A stretch of DNA of 37,289 bases from an uncultured Bacteroidota bacterium (lineage in GTDB: Bacteria; Bacteroidota; Bacteroidia; Chitinophagales; Chitinophagaceae): the NCBI GenBank assembly GCA_903927185.1, contig CAIYLW010000039.1:1-37289 (forward strand), in the 5' to 3' direction. Position 1 is the stretch's first letter. Each line of letters starts with the position of its first letter. The translations under genes were made by a program, and so were the position numbers. The notes beneath the pieces were generated by a model. That model searched no databases. It saw nothing but the letters and a program-made list of their open reading frames with translations, and was not told the origin of the DNA. Positions 1-8,502 of the stretch are shown piece after piece.

Positions 1-108
1 TATGTTCTCAAAAAAGTCATTAAAAAATCGAAAAAATATCTATAAAAAAACATATCATTTAATTAAGCTAAGAAAAACATCAAATTTGTTCTTTTTTAAT
101 TCAGGAAA

Positions 109-138
109 TTAATATTAACACATTAGTTTTAATATTAA
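109..138. promoter_or_regulatory. Tandem palindromes TTAATATTAA, possible operator
   Basis: The 10-bp perfect palindrome TTAATATTAA occurs at 109-118 and again at 129-138, with centres exactly 20 bp apart (about two helical turns). It lies about 90 bases upstream of the first gene of a fatty-acid-type operon. Paired palindromes at this spacing can bind a dimeric repressor. The motif is pure A/T in AT-rich DNA, so chance is a real alternative. The rest of bases 1-224 shows A/T-rich sequence, with no gene or clear promoter. Confidence 0.25.
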
Positions 139-224
139 TGCAATATACATAAAAGAATCAACCTAAGTTTTTTTTTGAATGATTCCATGTAAATTAGATT
201 TCCCTAACCCATTAAAGCCATTTC

Positions 225-1733
225 ATGAAAGCATTGTTATGTAAAACAATTGGAAATGCTCAAAGTTTGTTATTACAAGATATTGAAGAGCCTATCATTG
301 GTGATAATCAGGTATTAATCTCTGTTAGAGCTTGTGGGGTAAATTTTCCAGATAACCTAATTATACAAGGCAAATATCAATTTAAACCCATTATCCCATT
401 TGCACCTGGAGGCGAAGTTTCGGGTGTTATTATTAGATTGGGTAAGCATGTGACCAATTTTTTCATTGGTACTCGAGTAATTGCACTTTGTTGCTGGGGT
501 GGATTCGCGGAACAACTCGCAGTAGATGCCAACCGAGTATTTCATATCCCCGATAAGATGGATTGGTTTACTGCAGCAGGTACATTATACAATTATGGAA
601 CATCTTTTTATGCTTTAAAACAAAAAGCACAGATACAATCTGGTGAAACTATTTTAATATTAGGAGCAGCAGGTGGTGTAGGCCTTGCTGCAGTGGAATT
701 AGCCAAACAAAAGGGGGCAATAGTAATTGCTTGCGCCTCAACTGAAGAAAAATTAGCTGTCTGTAAATCTAAAGGGGCCGATTTTACTATAAATTATTTA
801 TCATCAGATTTAAAGGAAAAAATCAATATAATCACAAATAACAAAGGAGTTGATATTGTATACGATCCTGTTGGTGGGGAACTTGCTGAAATAGCTATTA
901 GGTGTATAGCTTGGAATGGAAGATATCTTGTTGTTGGATTTGCCAGTGGCATAATCCCTAAATTATCATTCAATCTAGCCCTTTTAAAAGGATGTTCGAT
1001 ATTCGGTATTTTTTGGGGCAGTTTTGCAGAAAAAGAACCATTAGAAAATTATAAAAATATCAATGAGCTTTTAACGATGCTGCTATCTGGCAAAATCAAA
1101 CAACATCGTCATAAAATATATCCACTTGAAAATGCCGCAGAAGCACTTCAAGATTTACAAGACCAAAAAGTAATTGGAAAGGCTATCATAAAAATTGGAA
1201 ATTGGGAAGAATCATTAGTTGAGCTAAACTCAAATAGACCAACAAGAGATTCATTTAAAGAAGAAACTTCAATAAGTCCAATTCATTTTTATGACAAATC
1301 AGAACTTTTAAAAAATATTGGAAAAGACCTTGGCAAAACAGAATGGCTCACTATTAATCAAGATAGAATCGAGCAATTTGCTGAAGCAACCCTCGATTTC
1401 CAATGGGTTCATATTGATCCTGAAAAAGCAAAAACTGATTTGCCAAATGGCAAAACAATCGCACATGGTTATCTAACCATGTCACTTGTTTCCAATTTTT
1501 TATACCAAATTATTTCAATCGGGAAAGTCAATTCATTTATAAACTACGGCATAAATAAAGCTAGATTTATCTCGCCAGTTCAAGTTGGGAGCGAGATTAG
1601 AATGTGGGCTAATATTAACAATGTGGAAGAAATGCCAAATAGCAGCATAAAACTTTTCTTAAATTGTACTATTGAAATCAAGGGTCAAAAAAAACCAGCA
1701 TTTGTAGCAGAAATAATCAGTATGATCTTTTAA
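225..1733 (+). CDS. Fusion protein: zinc-free quinone oxidoreductase (MDR) + MaoC-like hydratase
   Basis: Residues 1-325 form a medium-chain dehydrogenase/reductase of the NADPH:quinone oxidoreductase type. They include an N-terminal GroES-like fold and a nucleotide-binding motif LGAAGGVGLAAVELAK near residue 145, and the structural-zinc cysteine cluster of alcohol dehydrogenases is not evident. After a linker, residues 350-502 match the MaoC/R-specific enoyl-CoA hydratase hot-dog fold. The hydratase signature is FAEATLDFQWVHID, with the usual catalytic Asp and His, followed by GKTIAHGYLTMSL. An acyl-CoA dehydrogenase gene follows 33 bases downstream on the same strand, so a role in acyl-CoA reduction, hydration or degradation is likely. 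The ATG at 225 gives the normal MDR N-terminus (MKALLCK). Family calls are firm; the substrate and the reason for the fusion are unknown. Confidence 0.85.
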   Translation: MKALLCKTIGNAQSLLLQDIEEPIIGDNQVLISVRACGVNFPDNLIIQGKYQFKPIIPFAPGGEVSGVIIRLGKHVTNFFIGTRVIALCCWGGFAEQLAVDANRVFHIPDKMDWFTAAGTLYNYGTSFYALKQKAQIQSGETILILGAAGGVGLAAVELAKQKGAIVIACASTEEKLAVCKSKGADFTINYLSSDLKEKINIITNNKGVDIVYDPVGGELAEIAIRCIAWNGRYLVVGFASGIIPKLSFNLALLKGCSIFGIFWGSFAEKEPLENYKNINELLTMLLSGKIKQHRHKIYPLENAAEALQDLQDQKVIGKAIIKIGNWEESLVELNSNRPTRDSFKEETSISPIHFYDKSELLKNIGKDLGKTEWLTINQDRIEQFAEATLDFQWVHIDPEKAKTDLPNGKTIAHGYLTMSLVSNFLYQIISIGKVNSFINYGINKARFISPVQVGSEIRMWANINNVEEMPNSSIKLFLNCTIEIKGQKKPAFVAEIISMIF

Positions 1734-1766
1734 AATAATCTAATAATTTCATTCAAATCTTTCAAT

Positions 1767-3572
1767 ATGTCACGTTATACCAGCATGGGTTTCCTTCGTT
1801 ATCTTTTATTTGATGTTCACCATGTTGAATCACTATTCGCTTATGATAAATTTTCACATCTTGATTCTGAACAAGCTTGGATGATTATTGAATCAGCTAA
1901 ACAATTGGCTGACCAAGAAATGTATCCCTTCTTTAAAGTTTTTGATGAACAACCCGCAACTTATGATGGAAATGGTGGCGTAAAAACACATCCACAACTT
2001 AAAAAAATTATCCAGGGAGCAGCAGCTCAAAGTTGGATTGGAGGATCTGCAAAATTCGAACACGGTGGAATGCAATTACCAGAAATGATTTTCAACACAG
2101 GTCAACATATTTTCCAGGCTGCTAATAATAGTGTACAAGGTTATCTCGGCCTTTCCACCGGCGCTGCAGATTTAATTACCAGTTTTGGAAACCAAAAACA
2201 AATAGATACCTATGTTCCCCCAATCTATGAAGGCCGTTGGCAAGGCACTATGGCTTTAACTGAGCCACAAGCTGGCAGCTCACTTTCGGATATTATCACT
2301 ACTGCTAAAAAAACAGATAAGGAATATTATTTAGTAAAGGGACAAAAAATATTTATTTCCGGAGGGCAGCATGAAGCTGCTGATAATTTTATACACTTAA
2401 CTCTTGCTAGAATTGAAGGAGCTCCAGCTGGAGTAAGGGGAATATCCTTATTTATTATTCCAAAATTCAGACCAACTGAAGATGGGAGTTTGTGTTATAA
2501 TGATGTGCATTGTGCAGGTGACTTTCAAAAAATGGGACAAAGAGGTTATTCTACAACACATTTATCTTTTGGTGACAATGATGATTGCAGGGCTTTTTTA
2601 GTTGGGGAACCTCATAAAGGACTTTCCTATATGTTCCAAATGATGAATGGTGCAAGAATAAGTGTTGGACAATGTGCTGCATCTGTTGCTATGGCTGCTT
2701 ATCAAGCCTCCTTGCAATATTGTTTAGAAAGGCCACAAGGCAGATCTGCATCAGAAAAAGATCCTACTATTGCACCTACTTTAATCATAAATCATGCAGA
2801 TGTACAGCGAATGCTCTTTACACAAAAATCAATCGCAGAAGGCTCCTTGTCACTTGCATTGGAATGTAATAAACTTTACGACCAAGTACATGTTTCCAAT
2901 GGTGAGGAAAAAGAAAATTATTTATTGCTTCTAGAAATACTGACACCTATCGTTAAAACCTATGCATCTGAACAAGGAAGCAGGTCAGCCGCATTGGCAA
3001 TTCAAACTTTAGGAGGATATGGTTTTACTACTGATTTCCCGGTACAACAACTTTATCGGGATTTGAAAATCATGTCATTGTATGAAGGTACTACCGGCAT
3101 TCAATCAGTTGACTTATTAGGTAGAAAAGTAACCATGCAAAATGGGAAAGCGGTACAATTATTAATGAATTCCATTACTATCGATTTAAAAGCCTCAAAT
3201 GATTTCGAAAATTTGGCTCCATATTCAAATGCTTTAGATCTTGAATTAAAAAGAATGGCTAAAGTGCTTATCCACCTCTCCGGTTTTGCGATGAAAGGTG
3301 ATATTGAAAGATACCTTTCTGATGCAACAGTATTTATGGAAATGGCAGGACATATTATTATTGCTTGGCAGTGGTTGAAAATGGCGGTAGTAGCTGCACA
3401 AAAAATTAAAGATGCAAATTTTAAATCCAATAGCCTTGAATTTTACCAAGGTAAAATTCATACCATGGAATTCTTTTTCAAGTACGAATTACCCCATTCT
3501 GAGGCTTGTGCAAAGACTTTAGAAGACCCGCACACGCTTACAAATGTCAAAACCTATGAAATGTTTCAATAA
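1767..3572 (+). CDS. Acyl-CoA dehydrogenase (long, ~600-residue type)
   Basis: This is a FAD-dependent acyl-CoA dehydrogenase that introduces a 2,3 double bond into acyl-CoA. Its 601 residues match the long form with an extra C-terminal helical domain rather than the ~380-residue short form. Visible motifs are TMALTEPQAGSSLSD (FAD/substrate-binding region, around residue 165), ALAIQTLGGYGFTTDFPVQQLYRD, and MSLYEGTTGIQ. Glu440 in the last motif sits at the catalytic-base position of this subfamily. It lies 33 bases after the oxidoreductase-hydratase fusion gene, which suggests one beta-oxidation-like transcript. Chain-length preference cannot be read from the sequence. Confidence 0.92.
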   Translation: MSRYTSMGFLRYLLFDVHHVESLFAYDKFSHLDSEQAWMIIESAKQLADQEMYPFFKVFDEQPATYDGNGGVKTHPQLKKIIQGAAAQSWIGGSAKFEHGGMQLPEMIFNTGQHIFQAANNSVQGYLGLSTGAADLITSFGNQKQIDTYVPPIYEGRWQGTMALTEPQAGSSLSDIITTAKKTDKEYYLVKGQKIFISGGQHEAADNFIHLTLARIEGAPAGVRGISLFIIPKFRPTEDGSLCYNDVHCAGDFQKMGQRGYSTTHLSFGDNDDCRAFLVGEPHKGLSYMFQMMNGARISVGQCAASVAMAAYQASLQYCLERPQGRSASEKDPTIAPTLIINHADVQRMLFTQKSIAEGSLSLALECNKLYDQVHVSNGEEKENYLLLLEILTPIVKTYASEQGSRSAALAIQTLGGYGFTTDFPVQQLYRDLKIMSLYEGTTGIQSVDLLGRKVTMQNGKAVQLLMNSITIDLKASNDFENLAPYSNALDLELKRMAKVLIHLSGFAMKGDIERYLSDATVFMEMAGHIIIAWQWLKMAVVAAQKIKDANFKSNSLEFYQGKIHTMEFFFKYELPHSEACAKTLEDPHTLTNVKTYEMFQ

Positions 3573-3665
3573 AAACATCAGAAAAGGTAAACTATCCACA
3601 ACTTCAAAACAATCCATTTTTACACATTTGAATAACTACCTTTATCGCTATAAATCGGAAGAAAT

Positions 3666-4640
3666 ATGCTTAAAGTTGGTGTTTTTGGAGTGGGGCATTT
3701 AGGAAAATTCCACCTCAATAATTGGAAAGAAATAGAGGGTGTGAAATTGGTTGGATTTTTTGATCCTAACAATGACAATGCAAATCAGGTCATTGAACAA
3801 TACGGCCTGAAACGTTTTATGGATGAAGATAAATTGATGGATGCCTGTGATATTATTGATGTAATTACTCCCACAGACCACCATTATGCAGTCTGTATGC
3901 AGGCTATAAGAAAAGGAAAACATGTTTTTGTAGAAAAGCCTTTAGCAAATACTATCCAAGAAGGTAGAGATATTGTAAATATTGTTAGGGAAGCAAATGT
4001 AAAAGTGCAAGTAGGCCATGTGGAAAGGTTTAATCCAGCTTTTTTAGCTTTGAAGGGAATGAATTTAAACCCCATGTTCATAGAAGTACACAGACTTGCT
4101 CAATTTAATCCGAGAGGGACTGAAGTAAGTGTTATCCTCGATTTAATGATACATGATATCGATATCATTTTAAGTCTTGTAAAAAGTGATGTAAAACATA
4201 TTTCAGCAAGTGGAGTAGCCGTTATGACTGACACCCCTGATATTGCAAATGTTCGTATCGAATTTAATAATGGATGCGTAGCCAATTTAACCAGTAGTAG
4301 AATCAGTATGAAAAAGATGCGGAAAATGCGCCTATTCCAACCCAACTCTTATATTGGTATTGATTTCCTTGAAAAGAAAACTGAAATCATCAAATTAAAG
4401 CAACCTGAAGACACCAATGTTTTCTCATTCGATATTGAAACACAAAATGGGAAAAAGACGATTGCCATTGCAAATCCAATCATTAATCAACAAAACGCCA
4501 TTAAACTGGAACTCCAATCATTTGTTGATTCAATTGAAAATAATACACCTACTGTGGTTAGTGAATTAGATGGGTTCCTGGCAATGGAAGTGGCACACCA
4601 AATACTGGAAAAAATTAATAGTACCAGTATACTGGTTTAA
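3666..4640 (+). CDS. Gfo/Idh/MocA family oxidoreductase
   Basis: This is an NAD(P)-dependent sugar oxidoreductase of the glucose-fructose oxidoreductase/inositol dehydrogenase family. The N-terminal Rossmann fold begins with GVFGVGHLGKFHL, and the family signature VFVEKPLA lies near residue 93. The segment HVERFNPAF near residue 120 and the C-terminal alpha/beta domain complete the 324-residue fold. The gene ends 5 bases before a polyprenyl-phosphate sugar transferase gene, so a role in making a nucleotide sugar or modified sugar for a surface polymer is the best inference. The substrate is not determinable. Confidence 0.88.
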   Translation: MLKVGVFGVGHLGKFHLNNWKEIEGVKLVGFFDPNNDNANQVIEQYGLKRFMDEDKLMDACDIIDVITPTDHHYAVCMQAIRKGKHVFVEKPLANTIQEGRDIVNIVREANVKVQVGHVERFNPAFLALKGMNLNPMFIEVHRLAQFNPRGTEVSVILDLMIHDIDIILSLVKSDVKHISASGVAVMTDTPDIANVRIEFNNGCVANLTSSRISMKKMRKMRLFQPNSYIGIDFLEKKTEIIKLKQPEDTNVFSFDIETQNGKKTIAIANPIINQQNAIKLELQSFVDSIENNTPTVVSELDGFLAMEVAHQILEKINSTSILV

Positions 4641-4645
4641 AGTAA

Positions 4646-6037
4646 ATGCAAAACAATTTTAGGAATAGTACCATTTATGCACTAAGCGATTATATATTCT
4701 CAATAATCAGTTGGTTCCTATTCAAAAGCATTGCACTACCTATTCAATTCATTTTTATTTCTACCAACACTTTCTTTTCTAATCCAACTATAAAGGAATT
4801 TGTTTTAATTCCTATGGTATGGGTTTCTTGGTATTTATTACTTGGGAGTTATCAGAAATCGCTATATCAAAAATCAAGATTAAACGAATTAACAGATACC
4901 ATTATAAATTCTACTATTGGAATACTAGTTATTTGGATGCTTAACTTTCCCAATAATAGTGTAGCATTTTTAAGCATCTACCTACTCATTCAATTTTCAA
5001 TAATTTTTATTGGACGTGCTTTGATACTTGAAAAAATAAAAAGAGATATAATTCAAAAAAAAGTATGTTTCAATACTTTGATTATTGGAAATAATCTTGA
5101 TGCTGTAATTATCTACAAAGAATTAATTAAGAATTTTTCATACCTGGGCTTTAAACCCATAGGATATTTAAACACACAAAACGAATCGAACAACGGATTA
5201 TCCGAGTATTTGAATTGTCTTGGGAATGTTGTTGATTTAAACAAAATTATTGACAAAGAAAAAATTGACCAGGTAATTATTTCGGTCGATAAAAAACAAT
5301 ACCAAGAAGCGGAGAAGATTATAAATACGCTAATAGAAAAAGAAGTGCATATCAAAATTGCTCCAAATATGATTGATATAATTTCGGGTTCTGTAAAGAC
5401 GAACAATGTATTTGGTGCTACACTAATCGATTTAGAAACCGAACTACTTCCCTACTGGCAAAAAAATATTAAAAGACTATTTGACATTAGTTTTTCCATC
5501 TTAAATCTGATTGTATTAAGTCCATTATTGCTTTTAGTAGCCATAATTACAAAAATCTCATCCCCAGGTAATATTATTTATTGTCAAGAACGAGTAGGAT
5601 TAAAAGGGAGCACATTTGATATCTATAAGTTTAGAAGTATGAATTCAAATGCTGAAAAAAATGGCGCAGCCCTTTCTTCGGACAATGATATAAGAATTAC
5701 TAAATGGGGAAGATTGATGCGCAAATGGAGGATTGATGAACTTCCACAGTTGTGGAATATTTTAATTGGCAACATGAGCTTCGTAGGTCCAAGACCAGAG
5801 AGAAGAATATATATCAACTCTATTTTAAAAAAGGCTCCATACTATCGTTATCTACTTAAAGTAAAGCCAGGACTAACTTCTTGGGGAATGGTTCAATTTG
5901 GCTATGCCTCTTCAATTGATGAAATGATTGAAAGAATGAAATATGATCTAATGTATATTGAGAATATCTCACTTTTACTCGACTTCAAAATTATGATTCA
6001 TACCATTCGCATTATCCTTTTAGGGAAAGGGAAATAA
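4646..6037 (+). CDS. Polyprenyl-phosphate sugar-1-phosphate transferase (WcaJ/WbaP type)
   Basis: This is an initiating sugar transferase that moves a sugar-1-phosphate from a nucleotide sugar onto undecaprenyl phosphate at the inner membrane. About four hydrophobic helices lie in residues 10-125, followed by a CoA-binding-like Rossmann segment (residues 130-260). The catalytic C-terminal domain starts at KRLFDISFS (near residue 277). It continues with a membrane helix, QERVGLKG, YKFRSM, and DELPQLWNILIGNMSFVGPRPE, the conserved core of the family. The length of 463 is normal. It is coupled to the upstream oxidoreductase by a 5-base gap and followed 26 bases later by a FemAB/GNAT-like gene. 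No flippase or polymerase is nearby, so the polymer is undefined. Confidence 0.92.
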   Translation: MQNNFRNSTIYALSDYIFSIISWFLFKSIALPIQFIFISTNTFFSNPTIKEFVLIPMVWVSWYLLLGSYQKSLYQKSRLNELTDTIINSTIGILVIWMLNFPNNSVAFLSIYLLIQFSIIFIGRALILEKIKRDIIQKKVCFNTLIIGNNLDAVIIYKELIKNFSYLGFKPIGYLNTQNESNNGLSEYLNCLGNVVDLNKIIDKEKIDQVIISVDKKQYQEAEKIINTLIEKEVHIKIAPNMIDIISGSVKTNNVFGATLIDLETELLPYWQKNIKRLFDISFSILNLIVLSPLLLLVAIITKISSPGNIIYCQERVGLKGSTFDIYKFRSMNSNAEKNGAALSSDNDIRITKWGRLMRKWRIDELPQLWNILIGNMSFVGPRPERRIYINSILKKAPYYRYLLKVKPGLTSWGMVQFGYASSIDEMIERMKYDLMYIENISLLLDFKIMIHTIRIILLGKGK

Positions 6038-6063
6038 GCCGATAACAAATAATAAAGAAGCAA

Positions 6064-6996
6064 ATGGGAAACAGAATCCAGATATTGCCTTCCAATAAAA
6101 TTGATGCCGATAAATGGAATAATTGTATTGAAAAAAGTGGCAACTCTTTGATTTATGCAGATTATTCTTTTCTTACCAATCAATGCGACCATTGGTCTGG
6201 CTTAATAATAAATGATTACCAAACTATTCTCCCTTTACCTTGGAGAAGAAAATGGGGAATTAAATATTTATATGCACCTGAATTCATTCAACAGTTAGGT
6301 TTTTTCGGAGATCTTTCCAATATCAACTTTCCAGAAATTTTAAAAAGCATTTTTAAATTTGCAAAATTTGGAGATCTGTTTTTTAATTATCAAAATAGAG
6401 AAATCTTAAATCAAATAGAATACGAGGAAAAGACAAATTACATTCTTAACCTAGAAAATTCTTATCCAAAAATATTTTCAAACTATACAAATGAATTAAT
6501 AAAGAATTTACAAAAATCTCAGAAACACAAGCTTATTTATGAGGTTGATTTTAAAATTGAAGACTCTATTCATCAATTTTATTTGCAATATCAAAATCGT
6601 TTTAAAAAATACGAGAATAGTACTTTTCAAAATTTATCAAATACCTGTTTAGAATTATCAGAAAGAAATAAATGTATCACACGTTATGTGTACTCTGAAA
6701 CAACAAATGAAGTGTTGTCAATGGCGCTTTTATTGAAGGATGAAAAAAGATTATATCTATTATTAAACTCAACAAACTCAATTGGTCGCTCATTTGCAGC
6801 AAATCATTTTTTGTTAGACAAAATTATACAGGAATTTAGCGAAGAAGCATTAATACTTGATTTTGAAGGATCAGAAAGAAAAGGGATCAAGGAATTTTAC
6901 GAATCATTTCAACCAAAGTACCAGCCCTTTTTTCATTACCGATTTAACAAACTTCCTTTTCTAATTAATTGGGGGAGAAAAATTGCATCTCGATAA
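6064..6996 (+). CDS. FemAB/GNAT-like acyltransferase family protein
   Basis: This 310-residue protein has no signal peptide or membrane segment. The pattern resembles the GNAT/FemAB fold: a W-rich beta N-terminus (LPLPWRRKWGIKYLYAPEF), a basic helix-rich middle, and a C-terminal half with LSMALLLKDEKRLYLLLN, a helix FAANHFLLDKII, and LDFEGSERKGIKEFYESF. The LDFEGS..GI.EFY.SF segment is characteristic of acetyltransferase-like proteins that modify cell-surface or peptidoglycan components. It sits directly behind the sugar transferase on the same strand, which fits a surface-polymer task, but the acceptor and donor are unknown. The assignment rests on pattern recall only. Confidence 0.6.
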   Translation: MGNRIQILPSNKIDADKWNNCIEKSGNSLIYADYSFLTNQCDHWSGLIINDYQTILPLPWRRKWGIKYLYAPEFIQQLGFFGDLSNINFPEILKSIFKFAKFGDLFFNYQNREILNQIEYEEKTNYILNLENSYPKIFSNYTNELIKNLQKSQKHKLIYEVDFKIEDSIHQFYLQYQNRFKKYENSTFQNLSNTCLELSERNKCITRYVYSETTNEVLSMALLLKDEKRLYLLLNSTNSIGRSFAANHFLLDKIIQEFSEEALILDFEGSERKGIKEFYESFQPKYQPFFHYRFNKLPFLINWGRKIASR

Positions 6997-7036
6997 AAAT
7001 TTAAAAACAAACATTAAACTTTTGTCTTTAAATTTT
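6996..7036. terminator. Bidirectional hairpin terminator between convergent genes
   Basis: AAAATTTAAA at 6996-7005 pairs with TTTAAATTTT at 7027-7036. After one mismatch, ACAAA (7007-7011) pairs with TTTGT (7021-7025), leaving a 9-base loop. The structure overlaps the ends of both convergent genes (stop at 6996 on +, stop at 7028 on -) and is A/T-ended on both sides, as expected for a shared terminator. The stem is nearly all A/T, so its strength is uncertain. Confidence 0.55.
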
Positions 7037-7573
7037 CATCCTTTCAACAACTTCTAACCCCGTAATAGGATCAACGCCTTTCAATTCAACATATTGAATA
7101 TTAGGAAGCCAAAATGACCCCCCATTTACTCTAATAAAAACCTGTTTTAAAATAGCCTGCTTTTTATTGATATCCGTGAATACATAGAACTTATCATCAG
7201 TTGATTTTCTCAAATACATCTTTTTTTTCTTATAAGAAACAAAATGTATTTCAAAGCTATCCTTGCTGATCATTTTAGATTTAATACCGTAAGCAAAATT
7301 TCGCTGAATATAATTGAGATCATCATGCTGTCCTTTTTCTGCATACCGTATCCAAAATACATGAACTGGCTCTTGTTCATTTAATAACCCATTATTTATG
7401 TTCAATTCATAAATCAGGGTATTAATATTGGGGTCCCTTTGAACGAAAAAAAGTTGATTGATATTACCAGTTGGTATAGGATACCGTGCATCTCTTTGAG
7501 CGAAGCATTTTTGTTTCCCCATTAACATTGCAAAAAGGAAAAACACAACAGGATAACTCTTTATAACTCTCAT
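7028..7573 (-). CDS. Secreted DUF4833 family protein
   Basis: Residues 1-25 form a Sec signal peptide: a basic start, then a hydrophobic core VVFFLFAML, then CFA before a likely cleavage site at QRD. The mature part contains FFVQRDPNINTLIYELN, VHVFWIRYAEKG and LNYIQRNFAYGI, followed by paired beta segments. I recognise these as the DUF4833 pattern seen in Bacteroidota. The 181-residue length fits that family. The function is unknown; it probably resides in the periplasm or outer leaflet. It is monocistronic by appearance, convergent with the sugar-polymer genes and separated by 135 bases from the next - strand gene. Confidence 0.75.
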   Translation of the reverse strand: MRVIKSYPVVFFLFAMLMGKQKCFAQRDARYPIPTGNINQLFFVQRDPNINTLIYELNINNGLLNEQEPVHVFWIRYAEKGQHDDLNYIQRNFAYGIKSKMISKDSFEIHFVSYKKKKMYLRKSTDDKFYVFTDINKKQAILKQVFIRVNGGSFWLPNIQYVELKGVDPITGLEVVERMKI

Positions 7574-7708
7574 TCTAAATGACTTAGTCTATTATCCAAT
7601 CTTGCTTCTTCAGCTTTAGATTGATAAAATAAATATTAAATATCAGCGAATTTAAGAACAAACCTGCAAATTACTAGTCAAGCAATGAAATCAGTCTTGA
7701 AAGAAATA

Positions 7709-8392
7709 TTATTTTTTGGGCTTCATCACAGCAAAATACATATCAGATCGGATTTCAAATCCTAGACCCTTATACAAATTAAATGCACGTTGATTATCCT
7801 GTCTGACATGCAAAAAAGCAGACTTCCCTTTACTTTGAATATCCTGAGAAAGGTGGTCAATTAGAAAAGCTGCATAACCATTACCTACATAGGATGGGTG
7901 TGTGCATACGGCGCTTATTTCTGTAAACTCTGAAAGATGTATCCGTTCACCCGCCATAGCAATCAACTGCTCATTTTTAAATATACCCACATAATTACCA
8001 AAATCAATCGTTCGTTGAGTAAATGGTCCTGGTTTAGTAAGTGCAGTTAATTCTATCATTGATGGAATATGCAGATTACTTAAAGGTTGTATTGATGCCA
8101 TAGCGCCTTTAAAAGGTATTGGCTCTTTGCAAACCATTTGAAATAATCCAAGTGAAAAAATTAATTCCCATTTATCTGATAGATTAAAAGGTGATGCTAT
8201 TAGAGTGGAAACAGTTCTTTCAGCTGGTAAAAAGTTGTATAGATTTTCCTGCGATTGTTTATCCCATTCTTTCAGGCCCACAAAAGGTGAGGTTTCGGAA
8301 GAATAAATGGCAACGTCTTTAGTTCCCAAATTCATTTTTGCATCTACGGTATTCAGCGAATTCCAAATGGGATTATCTAATAATTGAACCAA
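7709..8392 (-). CDS. GNAT family N-acetyltransferase (FR47-like), TTG start
   Basis: The C-terminal half is a classic GNAT domain. It has the acetyl-CoA-binding segment AVCTHPSYVGNGYAAFLIDHL (the R/QxxGxG/A pattern, as YVGNGYA) followed by AFLHVRQDNQRAFNLYKGLGFEIR, with the conserved Asn and Tyr. The N-terminal 110 residues (LLDNPIWNSL.., SPFVGL) match a family common in Chitinophagaceae. The start is TTG at 8392, because an in-frame TAG lies directly upstream and the next ATG would remove conserved N-terminal residues. A TATCTTTG element at 8415-8422 is well placed to start transcription just before it. The acetylated substrate is unknown. Confidence 0.85.
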   Translation of the reverse strand: MVQLLDNPIWNSLNTVDAKMNLGTKDVAIYSSETSPFVGLKEWDKQSQENLYNFLPAERTVSTLIASPFNLSDKWELIFSLGLFQMVCKEPIPFKGAMASIQPLSNLHIPSMIELTALTKPGPFTQRTIDFGNYVGIFKNEQLIAMAGERIHLSEFTEISAVCTHPSYVGNGYAAFLIDHLSQDIQSKGKSAFLHVRQDNQRAFNLYKGLGFEIRSDMYFAVMKPKK

Positions 8393-8414
8393 CTATTTAA
8401 TTTTTAGTGAATGC

Positions 8415-8422
8415 CAAAGATA
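8415..8422 (-). promoter_or_regulatory. Bacteroidota-type -7 promoter element
   Basis: On the minus strand these bases read TATCTTTG, a perfect match to the TAnnTTTG -7 consensus of Bacteroidota. The predicted transcript start leaves a leader of roughly 15 bases before the TTG start codon at 8392. The matching TTTG -33 element is not clear, so only the -7 half is supported. Confidence 0.45.
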
Positions 8423-8436
8423 GTTACCCAAGAGAA

Positions 8437-8488
8437 ATTAAAATGCTTCATCTTTTCTCGAAAGTAAAGATGAAGCTTAAATTTTAAT
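8437..8488 (-). terminator. Terminator of the hydrogenase structural operon
   Basis: GCTTCATCTTT at 8445-8455 is perfectly complementary to AAAGATGAAGC at 8466-8476, an 11-bp stem with a 10-base loop. It is flanked by ATTAAAAT (8437-8444) and ATTTTAAT (8481-8488), which can extend the stem past a 4-base bulge. Read on the minus strand the stem is followed by an A/T-rich, U-containing tail. It lies 15 bases past the hyaD stop codon, so it closes the hyaABCD transcript. Confidence 0.7.
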
Positions 8489-8502
8489 TAAGGTGGTATA
8501 GA

